Positions 1-5,784 of a stretch of 6,204 bases of DNA are shown in pieces. Within the stretch, counting starts at the first letter, position 1. Every line of letters starts with the position of its first letter. The stretch spans positions 1-6,204 of the forward strand of contig JAPKCE010000119.1 of assembly GCA_028823075.1 (NCBI GenBank), read 5' to 3'. The notes under the pieces were generated by a model. That model ran no database searches. It had not been told where the DNA came from and worked only from the letters and a program-made list of their open reading frames with translations. A program made the position numbers and the translations under genes. Origin of the DNA: Myxococcota bacterium (lineage in GTDB: Bacteria; Myxococcota; UBA4151).

Positions 1-669
1 GATGGCTAAATCCGTGGTGCCGCAGCCCAGATCGACAACGCAAACACCGAGGTCTTTTTCGTCCGGATGCAACACGCTAAAGGCCGAAGCTAAAGGCTCC
101 AGAACGATGTCTTCAACTTCATAGCCAGCCGCTTTAACGCTCTGAACTGTGTTCTTAATATTGTTCACCGAAGCGGTCACCACATGCACCCGAGCGGCCA
201 AACGGCGACCCGCCATACCGATCGGTTGGCGCACACCATCGTGACTATCGACCGAATAACTCTGAGGCAGGGAATGAATCACTTGACGATCCGCAGGGAT
301 GGCCTGGGTCTTGGCAGCCTCGATGCAACGGCGCACATCGGCGGCCGTGATACCGGAGCCCCGAACCGCGACGACGCCTTCCGAGTTCATGCTGCGAATG
401 TTGCTGTTAGCGACCCCGACCGTGGCCGAATCGATCTCGACTCCAGCCTGAGCCTCGGCCGCTTCAACGGCTCGGCGAATCGAGGTAGCGGTGCGCTTTA
501 AATCGATCACCACCCCGCGGTGGAGACCATCGCTAGGCACACTGGCGCTGGCAAGAACATGCAAACGGTCGTCGCCAGCGACTTCACCGCAGACGGTCAC
601 TAAGACCTTGCTCGACCCAACGTCCAAGCTCACAAAAAGGTCATCAAAAACCATGGTTCCCCCACTCAT
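1..669 (-). CDS. ftsA: FtsA, actin-like membrane anchor of FtsZ (partial, N-terminal part)
   Basis: Cytoplasmic actin/Hsp70-superfamily ATPase that tethers FtsZ to the membrane and signals to the septal synthases. Translation by hand gives an open frame to the left edge (218 codons from ATG 654, or 223 from ATG 669); the C-terminal part, including the membrane-targeting helix, is outside the window. Numbering from ATG 654: phosphate-1 motif SLDVGSSK at 9-16, HRGVVIDL at 45-52 with RRAVEAAE at 60-67, the FtsA-specific 1C subdomain at about 78-160 with QPIGMAGRRLAARVHVVT at 143-160, and the phosphate-2 motif VVDLGCGTTDLAI at 206-218. Two in-frame starts exist. ATG 669 overlaps the ftsQ stop as ATGA, like the junctions upstream. 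ATG 654 has GGGGGA only 3 bases before it. I annotate 669 because of the overlap pattern, but 654 is equally plausible. Its position after ftsQ fits the dcw order; ftsZ would be expected next. Confidence 0.95.
   Translation of the reverse strand, partial: MSGGTMVFDDLFVSLDVGSSKVLVTVCGEVAGDDRLHVLASASVPSDGLHRGVVIDLKRTATSIRRAVEAAEAQAGVEIDSATVGVANSNIRSMNSEGVVAVRGSGITAADVRRCIEAAKTQAIPADRQVIHSLPQSYSVDSHDGVRQPIGMAGRRLAARVHVVTASVNNIKNTVQSVKAAGYEVEDIVLEPLASAFSVLHPDEKDLGVCVVDLGCGTTDLAI
658..663 (-). promoter_or_regulatory. Possible Shine-Dalgarno of ftsA (start-deciding)
   Basis: GGGGGA on the minus strand, identical to the element before murC but only three bases before ATG 654. The spacing is short for a good site, so it does not settle the choice between ATG 654 and the overlapping ATG 669; if 669 is used, this stretch is coding. 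Confidence 0.3.
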
Positions 670-1391
670 AAAGCACGCCGAACAACCACCCGATTCGGGT
701 GCATATCGTCGTCCAAGATCATTCGATTGACGCGCATACGACGCCGCTTTAAGTCCTTGCGAACGCGCTCGGCTTTACGCAGCCGCGCCTCGAAGCGCTC
801 GCGGCCGATACGATACTCAACGCCTTGGCGATCGTACATCGAGACGCCCAGCGCATGGACCCGTAATTCCGAAAGTTCATCTGCCGGGCGCACGCGATTA
901 AAACTGCGGCGTGCTGCCATCGCCATCTTCAGATCAGCGGGATTATTTGCACCTTGCACCAAAGGCTCGGCCGATGCGCTACTGCGCGTGGCAATCATCC
1001 TGCCCCGCGCCGAAATGTCGACGAGATGTCCGTCGACAATGGCCTGAGCGGCGCTCTTATCCTTACGTAAACTAATGCGTAGGGAGTCGGGCCATCGCTT
1101 GGTGACGCGCAGTTCACGAGCCCAAGGGAGCAAGGCCACGCGGCGAGCCACGCGGCGCTCGTCGATGGCCCAAAGGTAACGCCCTCGGGGTTCGGCCGCG
1201 TAAGTGCGCACCAGATCGGCGAGGTCATCGGAGACACCAACGACCTCGATCTCGTGCAAACGAAAGAGTTCTCCGCCGACGGCGTCACGAAAAGTCCAAG
1301 CCAGCAACCCTATGCACAGCATCGCCAAAAACACCGTTGTCCAACGGCGGTCCTCAACGGCGCGAGCTAAAAGGGTGGGATGACGACTCAC
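666..1391 (-). CDS. ftsQ: FtsQ/DivIB-type cell division protein
   Basis: Bitopic divisome protein of 241 residues, short compared with 276 in E. coli. It links FtsA/FtsK-side components to FtsB, FtsL and FtsW/FtsI. A short basic cytoplasmic tail (1-17) precedes one membrane segment at about 17-35. A POTRA domain follows at about 44-110: LHEIEVVGV at 45-53, RYLWAIDERRVARRVALLPWARELRVTKRWP split across 71-101, then LRISLRKDKSAAQA at 104-117. The FtsQ beta domain follows, with LVDISARGRMI at 123-133, then a strongly arginine-rich stretch at 197-224 and NRVVVRRA at 233-240. The GTG start at 1391 is supported by GGGAG seven bases upstream and by its position directly after the murC stop. The stop is the TGA of an ATGA that could start ftsA. 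Sequence conservation in this family is low, so the call rests on topology, POTRA pattern and position before ftsA. Confidence 0.92.
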   Translation of the reverse strand: MSRHPTLLARAVEDRRWTTVFLAMLCIGLLAWTFRDAVGGELFRLHEIEVVGVSDDLADLVRTYAAEPRGRYLWAIDERRVARRVALLPWARELRVTKRWPDSLRISLRKDKSAAQAIVDGHLVDISARGRMIATRSSASAEPLVQGANNPADLKMAMAARRSFNRVRPADELSELRVHALGVSMYDRQGVEYRIGRERFEARLRKAERVRKDLKRRRMRVNRMILDDDMHPNRVVVRRAL

Positions 1392-3557
1392 TTAGAAACT
1401 CCCGACGATGCGAAGCGCAGGTTCGAGGTTCAAACCGAGCCGCCCGCGTAGACGAGCGCCAACGCAATCGACCATGTCGAGAACTTCGCAGGCGGTGGCG
1501 CCTCCCAGGTTGATCAGGGTATCGGCATGCTGGTTTGGGATGGCGACTTGCCCCATGCTCAAACCGGCTAGACCGACTTTGCGAATGGCCGACGCCGCAC
1601 AGCTACCGTCTTCGAGACGAAAAATCGGGCCCGGGTTCGCATGTGCAGGACGGCGGGTGAGCATGAACATACGCCGCGCCTCGATGCGATCGCCAATGGA
1701 AGCATCATCGAGAACAGGCGCCGAACGCAGATGCACGCGGGTGATCGCTAGAACATTTTTAGGCAGCTCATCAAGTCGACTAACGCTCCCCAGGCGAGCT
1801 TTTTCGTCAATGAATTCGAGACGCTCGACCAAGCTGGACAAGGCGTCGCGCTTGGCGCCATCAAGACGCATTAAAGAGGCACCGATTTGCCCTTGCAGCG
1901 GAGCCAGACAGGCGGCGTCGAAACGAGCAGCCAAACAGGCCTCCAAGACCCGTCCGACCGAGCAGGCACCGCCAGCGCTCAGGCCTCCAGCTTGCGGCAC
2001 AAGACGGTTGAAGTCGCCCTCAAGGCGTAGCGCGAAGCCCTCAAAGCCCCAATCGCCGATGAGCAGATGCAAGCCGTCGTCGATGATCAAGGACTCGATG
2101 TCATGACGTCGTGCCATGGTGATCATCTGCGCCAATTCGGGCTCATTCGCGGCACGGCCCAAAAGCGATGCGGGGCCCCCGATACCGAGGGAGGTATAAT
2201 GACTCATTAGCACGCCGCGCTGACAGCGGCGCCCAAGGGTTAGCTGCATGGATGTTACCCAGTCCGAAGCGGGCACGAGGGTGACATTATGTTGCGCTAG
2301 GGTTTTGACGCTGCGGTGGCCGTGGGCAATAGCCTCGGCCGCGAAACGTTCTTCACTGAAGCCAGGCGGCGGCGTTTCACCGGCCGCATAGACCTCGCTC
2401 ATCACCACGTCGTGGGCGACATCAAAGCAGGCACCAAAAGCTTGCCACTGATCCCGCAGACGCGACCAGCGATGGGGTTGGAAGAGCACCCGAATGCAAC
2501 GCTCGGGCCAAGCCTCTCGCGCCGCCGACAGCACGGCACTGATCTCGGTCGGGTGATGCCCGTAATCATGGACAACGGTAACGCCACCGAAAGTTCCGGC
2601 GACATCAAAGCGCCGCGCGACGCCACGAAATGACTCGAGCGCCTCTTTGATCTTCAAAAAGGGGAGATCAAACTCGTCGGCGATAGCGATGGAAGCGAGG
2701 GAGTTGAGTACGTTATGGCGTCCCGGCGTCGGCAAGCGGATTTCACCTTTGCGCTCGCCTCGGACAAAAAGCGTAAAACAGGCTTTTCCGTCTTCGTGAC
2801 GCAGGTGCTCGGCTCGGTAATCGGCACTCGCCGACCCGCCATAGGTTACGTAACGACGCTTCAGTTGAGGCAATAGCTCGCGCAGATGCTCATCGTCGTG
2901 GCAGAGGATGACCAAACCGTAAAACGGTACCGAGTTCGCAAAGCGTAAGAAGGCATCTTTGATGGAGTCCATGCCATCGGGCCATGTTTCAAGGTGGTCG
3001 GCGCCTTCTAGGTTGGTGATCACAGCGTAGGTCGGAGACAAAGCGAGGAAAGACCCGTCGCTCTCGTCGGCCTCACAGACCAAGTAACCGCCTTTACCAA
3101 ACCGGGCGTTGCTCCCCAGGCTAGCGAGCACGCCGCCATTAATCACGGTCGGGTCGGCGCCTCCGTGCGTCAGGACGTCCGCGACCATCGAGGTGGTCGT
3201 GGTTTTACCATGCTGACCAGCGATACAGATACCGGGCTGCAAACGCAGTAACTCGGCGAGCATCTCGGCTCGGCGAATCACCGGAATGATCAATTTTCGA
3301 GCCTCGACGACCTCTGGGTTACTTTGCGGAATTGCTGTGCTGACAACGCAGACACAGGCTCCGACGACTGCCTCGGCGCTATGCGGCACAGTCACGCTGA
3401 TGCCCTTACCGCGCAAGCGTGCGACGTTGTCCGAAGCCTTCATATCCGAACCGGTGACTTCAAAACCCTGAGCGTGAAGGACCTCGGCGATGCCGCTTTG
3501 GCCAATGCCGCCGATACCGACAAAGTGGACGCGCCGTACTTTACGTTTCAGGCCCAT
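1392..3557 (-). CDS. murC: MurC fused to a degenerate MurB-like domain
   Basis: Single 721-residue frame. Residues 1 to about 448 are MurC, the cytoplasmic UDP-MurNAc:L-alanine ligase. Marks are HFVGIGGIGQSGIAE at 11-25, P-loop GQHGKTTTT at 114-122, EADESDGSF at 162-170, TNLEGADH at 181-188, PGRHNVLNSLA at 278-288, GVARRF at 312-317, DYGHHPTEI at 331-339 and FQPHRWSR at 359-366. These cover ATP, Mg and substrate sites, so ligase activity is expected. Deviations are Gln115 for the usual Thr, an extra Gly in TNLEGADH, His330 before DYGHHP, and no clear C-terminal GAGDI motif. Residues about 453-719 align with type II MurB but lack its key residues (see the domain entry). The start ATG at 3557 overlaps murG by 10 bases and has GGGGGA 9 bases upstream. 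MurC alone is normally about 450-490 residues. The stop TAA abuts the in-frame ftsQ start. No second gene start is evident between the halves, although an internal Met lies at 451, just before the MurB part. The MurC call is certain; a functional MurB is not. Confidence 0.95.
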   Translation of the reverse strand: MGLKRKVRRVHFVGIGGIGQSGIAEVLHAQGFEVTGSDMKASDNVARLRGKGISVTVPHSAEAVVGACVCVVSTAIPQSNPEVVEARKLIIPVIRRAEMLAELLRLQPGICIAGQHGKTTTTSMVADVLTHGGADPTVINGGVLASLGSNARFGKGGYLVCEADESDGSFLALSPTYAVITNLEGADHLETWPDGMDSIKDAFLRFANSVPFYGLVILCHDDEHLRELLPQLKRRYVTYGGSASADYRAEHLRHEDGKACFTLFVRGERKGEIRLPTPGRHNVLNSLASIAIADEFDLPFLKIKEALESFRGVARRFDVAGTFGGVTVVHDYGHHPTEISAVLSAAREAWPERCIRVLFQPHRWSRLRDQWQAFGACFDVAHDVVMSEVYAAGETPPPGFSEERFAAEAIAHGHRSVKTLAQHNVTLVPASDWVTSMQLTLGRRCQRGVLMSHYTSLGIGGPASLLGRAANEPELAQMITMARRHDIESLIIDDGLHLLIGDWGFEGFALRLEGDFNRLVPQAGGLSAGGACSVGRVLEACLAARFDAACLAPLQGQIGASLMRLDGAKRDALSSLVERLEFIDEKARLGSVSRLDELPKNVLAITRVHLRSAPVLDDASIGDRIEARRMFMLTRRPAHANPGPIFRLEDGSCAASAIRKVGLAGLSMGQVAIPNQHADTLINLGGATACEVLDMVDCVGARLRGRLGLNLEPALRIVGSF
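1395..2201 (-). other. MurB-like (UDP-N-acetylenolpyruvoylglucosamine reductase fold) domain, apparently catalytically inactive
   Basis: C-terminal part, residues about 453-721, of the murC gene product. Co-linear matches to MurB are HYTSLGIGGPA at 453-463 (family TTxxIGGPA), LLIGDWGFEG at 498-507 (family NLLVSDEGFxG), LSAGGACSVGRVLEAC at 526-541, RKVGLAG at 659-665, NQHADTLINLGGATACEV at 675-692 (family HANFIVNxGxATAxDV) and LEPALRIVG at 711-719. Losses compared with the family: GGGSN, which holds the FAD phosphates, is IDDGLH at 492-497. AGIPGTVGGA is APLQGQIGAS at 552-561. No YRxS is visible. The catalytic Ser after Gly in GSxFxNP is Pro644 in PGPIFR. The catalytic Glu of LExEVRIIG is Ala714. 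The frame is uninterrupted and the ends are conserved, so it appears to be under selection for something other than NADPH/FAD reduction, perhaps binding UDP-MurNAc or structure. The alignment is by eye. Confidence 0.85.
1399..1403 (-). promoter_or_regulatory. Shine-Dalgarno of ftsQ
   Basis: GGGAG on the minus strand, inside the last codons of the murC-murB gene, followed by seven bases that include the stop TAA and then GTG. It supports the GTG at 1391 as the ftsQ start and argues that ftsQ is initiated separately rather than only by readthrough. Confidence 0.7.
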
Positions 3558-4666
3558 GCGACTTCATCCCCCACACCCAATAGGTCGGCCAATTCGCCGA
3601 CAATGTTGCGCGCCGCTTGCGGTTTTGCTGCGGCAGTCGCCGCCTCGCCCATGCGCAGCAAGACGGCGCGATCGTGTAGCAGGTGGGCCAGGGTGAGGCC
3701 AAGCTTAGATTTGAGATCTTTTTGCGCCATCAACACAGCAGCGCCGCAGGCCACCAACTCACGAGCATTCTCTGTTTGGTGATCATGAGTCGCCTGCGGG
3801 AAAGGCACGAAGACTGCCGGCTTTCCGGCGATGGCCATCTCGCTCACAGTCATCGCTCCGCTGCGGCAAATACAGAGGTCAGCCCAGGCGTATCGCGCGG
3901 CCATATCCGACATGAAAGGAAGCACCTGCGCGCGCAGGCCTTGAGCAAGGTAGTTTTTTTCAATTTCTGCTGGCTCACCTTGGCGACCACATTGATGCAC
4001 AATGTTCAATTGCTGGCGCAGCGTTGGGCTCAAGGGCGCCAACGCAAGCGGCAGGATATCGTTGAGCGCTTTTGAGCCCTGCGAGCCGCCGATAACCAGT
4101 AAGTTGACCTCCGCAGAGTCAGGGATTTTAGCCTGTGTTTCTTGCAGGGCTTTAAGCTGGGCGGCGCGCACAGGATTACCCAGACGGTGGATTTTATGGG
4201 CAGGAAACCAAGCTTCGCATTGGCTAAAATGGGTAAAGATTCGGCGTACAAACTTGGCGAGGATTCGGTTGGTAACGCCGGGCATGGCGTTTTGCTCGAG
4301 TAGAGCTGTCGGCACCCCGAGCAACCAAGCAGCGAGGACCGTGGGGCCGCTAGCGAACCCTCCTGCTCCGAGAACCAAGTCGGGGCGAAAGCGCCGCACG
4401 ATGCCGATGGCCTGAAAAAGGGCGAGAGGCAGACGCATTAAGCCAAGCAGCTTACGCCAACCGCGCAAACCAACGATACCGCTGACCTCGATGGCTTCAA
4501 AGCGCTCGCCGGCCTCCGGGACGGCTCGCGCCTCAATGCGTCCTGCTGTACCGACAAAAAGCAGATCAGCATCGGCGCCAAAAGCTTCGCGCCAAGCTTC
4601 ACCAACAGCCATCGCCGGGAACAGATGCCCTCCGGTGCCTCCACCAGCGAGCAACAGGCGCCTCAT
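3548..4666 (-). CDS. murG: MurG, UDP-GlcNAc:undecaprenyl-PP-MurNAc-pentapeptide GlcNAc transferase
   Basis: Peripheral inner-membrane glycosyltransferase (GT28 family) that converts lipid I to lipid II; 372 residues, near the usual length. The N-terminal domain shows the glycine-rich loop GGGTGGHLFPA at 8-18, LGAGGFASGP at 99-108 (the second G-loop) and EQNAMPGVTNR at 124-134. The C-terminal UDP-GlcNAc-binding domain shows GNPVR at 163-167, GGSQGSKALN at 193-202, HQCG at 224-227, PFMSDMAARYAWADL at 250-264 and CRSGAMTVSE at 267-276, where Glu276 matches the ribose-binding Glu of E. coli MurG. HDHQTENA at 294-301 matches the HQxxNA motif. All key positions I can place are intact. The start ATG at 4666 overlaps the ftsW stop as ATGA, and an AGGG lies 7 bases upstream. 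The 3' end overlaps murC by 10 bases. Nothing suggests loss of function. Confidence 0.98.
   Translation of the reverse strand: MRRLLLAGGGTGGHLFPAMAVGEAWREAFGADADLLFVGTAGRIEARAVPEAGERFEAIEVSGIVGLRGWRKLLGLMRLPLALFQAIGIVRRFRPDLVLGAGGFASGPTVLAAWLLGVPTALLEQNAMPGVTNRILAKFVRRIFTHFSQCEAWFPAHKIHRLGNPVRAAQLKALQETQAKIPDSAEVNLLVIGGSQGSKALNDILPLALAPLSPTLRQQLNIVHQCGRQGEPAEIEKNYLAQGLRAQVLPFMSDMAARYAWADLCICRSGAMTVSEMAIAGKPAVFVPFPQATHDHQTENARELVACGAAVLMAQKDLKSKLGLTLAHLLHDRAVLLRMGEAATAAAKPQAARNIVGELADLLGVGDEVAWA
3567..3572 (-). promoter_or_regulatory. Shine-Dalgarno-like site of murC
   Basis: GGGGGA on the minus strand within the end of murG, nine bases before ATG 3557. It supports this ATG and therefore the 10-base overlap of murG and murC. 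Confidence 0.55.
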
Positions 4667-5784
4667 CGCTGGGCCCTGGCCTGCTCGCGACCGATGCTCA
4701 ACAACATACCCACTAAAATCCCGGTGGCCACCAAACTCGAAGTGCCGACGCTCACCAAGGGCAAAGTCAGCCCCTTCGGCGGAATGGTGCCACTAACAAC
4801 AGCTAAATGGATCAAGCCTTGGAGACCGATGACGACACCGCAGCCCACCGCCACCAGGGCGAGGTCCGGTGCAGCCGCGAGATGAGCCAGCCTTAGCGAG
4901 CGTCCAATAATGACCACGAAGAGCGTGGCGAGCATGGCAAAACCGAGCAATCCAAACTGTTCGGCGACCACTGCACCGATGAAATCGTTATGCCCTTCCA
5001 GCAGATGCATCGGACCTTGCCCGGCGCCTAAAGGTAGCCCGCTCAAGCCACCATCGGCGATGGCCATGAAGCTAGCGCGTAGGGCAGCGCTGGCGTCGAG
5101 GCAGGCGCGCATCCCCTCGGAGGGGACACTTTCGCAGAACGGGTCGAGCCATGCAGTGACGTAACGCATGCGATGAGGTGCGACTTTAATTAGAGCCACG
5201 ACCGCTAGAAACCCAAGCCCAAGCAGAGTAAAGATCGAGCGTAATTTAGCGCCCGATAAGAACCACATCACGCCGAGGGTAAAGACGATGACCAAGGGCG
5301 TTCCGAGGTCCTTTGTGACGAGCATCAACAGCAAAACACTAGCGACCAAGCCGCCATGCGCAAATCGCTGAAAACGATTCCAGGCGCCCCATTCTGTGAA
5401 TATTTTAGCGGCGAGCAGCACCAAGGCGGGCTTGGCAACCTCGGCGGGCATCAGAAAGGTCGGGCCCAAACGCATGGAGCGGCGGGCGCCATTCTTGATA
5501 ACGCCCAAGTCGGTGAAAAGGGTGAGGCAGAAAAGCACCAAGGCGCAGACCGAGAGCAAAACCGCGAAACGCAGCAGCAGTTGTGTGGGCACCTGCGCCA
5601 AGGCGAGGCAAAATATCACAGCCAGTACCAGACCTTGAGCCTGACCGCGCAGGCCGCCAATACCGGATTGGATGCCTGTGCTGGCAAAGACACTGAGTAA
5701 ACCTAAAGCCGCCAACAACAAAGCAGCGATGACGATGAAGCGGTCGCCCCAAATCCCTTCTTCGCTCAAAGTTGTACCGCTCAT
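4663..5784 (-). CDS. ftsW: FtsW, septal SEDS-family peptidoglycan glycosyltransferase
   Basis: Polytopic inner-membrane protein of 373 residues that polymerises lipid II into septal glycan together with a class B PBP. Hydrophobic segments recur along the chain (for example 16-34, 50-64, 71-90, 144-157, 161-176, 184-199, 269-294, 307-330, 340-364). SEDS marks include NGARR at 98-102, MPAEVAK at 112-118 (usually QPSE-x-AK), AIADGGLSG at 241-249, GHNDFIGAVVAEQFG at 264-278 and PPKGLTLPLVSVGTSS at 335-350. Asp267 in HNDF matches the Asp regarded as catalytic in SEDS polymerases. The last motif usually reads SYGGSS, so this is a variant. The loop before AIADGGLSG (about 213-235) looks longer than usual and carries Cys217 and Cys228. 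Start ATG 5784 is chosen because it forms an ATGA overlap with murD and gives a normal short cytoplasmic N-terminus. The frame is open to 5865, but that stretch lies inside murD. No Shine-Dalgarno is seen, consistent with coupling. RodA is the alternative, but the context says FtsW. Confidence 0.95.
   Translation of the reverse strand: MSGTTLSEEGIWGDRFIVIAALLLAALGLLSVFASTGIQSGIGGLRGQAQGLVLAVIFCLALAQVPTQLLLRFAVLLSVCALVLFCLTLFTDLGVIKNGARRSMRLGPTFLMPAEVAKPALVLLAAKIFTEWGAWNRFQRFAHGGLVASVLLLMLVTKDLGTPLVIVFTLGVMWFLSGAKLRSIFTLLGLGFLAVVALIKVAPHRMRYVTAWLDPFCESVPSEGMRACLDASAALRASFMAIADGGLSGLPLGAGQGPMHLLEGHNDFIGAVVAEQFGLLGFAMLATLFVVIIGRSLRLAHLAAAPDLALVAVGCGVVIGLQGLIHLAVVSGTIPPKGLTLPLVSVGTSSLVATGILVGMLLSIGREQARAQR

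Noticed and set aside
184..501. Plus-strand open frame opposite ftsA
   Set aside because: The minus strand translates without interruption into FtsA with phosphate-binding and 1C motifs, so this frame is a shadow.
1408..2106. Plus-strand open frame of 232 codons antisense to the MurB-like domain
   Set aside because: It is rich in Arg, Ser, Pro and Ala with no recognisable motif, as expected from the reverse of a GC-biased gene, and the opposite strand carries a clear protein.
1395..2201. MurB half as a pseudogene caused by frameshift or sequencing error
   Set aside because: The reading frame is continuous and co-linear with MurB from start to end, and the C-terminal motifs are in register. 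Point substitutions, not indels, explain the lost residues.
3324..3782. Plus-strand open frame across the murG/murC junction
   Set aside because: It lies opposite two well-supported genes and shows no family signature.
3951..3961. Run of T on the plus strand as a possible terminator
   Set aside because: It encodes Lys and Asn within MurG on the minus strand and no GC-rich hairpin precedes it in either direction that would fit an operon end.
4582..4600. Short direct repeat around aagctt
   Set aside because: It falls in MurG codons for GEAWREAFG and is a chance similarity of two coding triplet runs.
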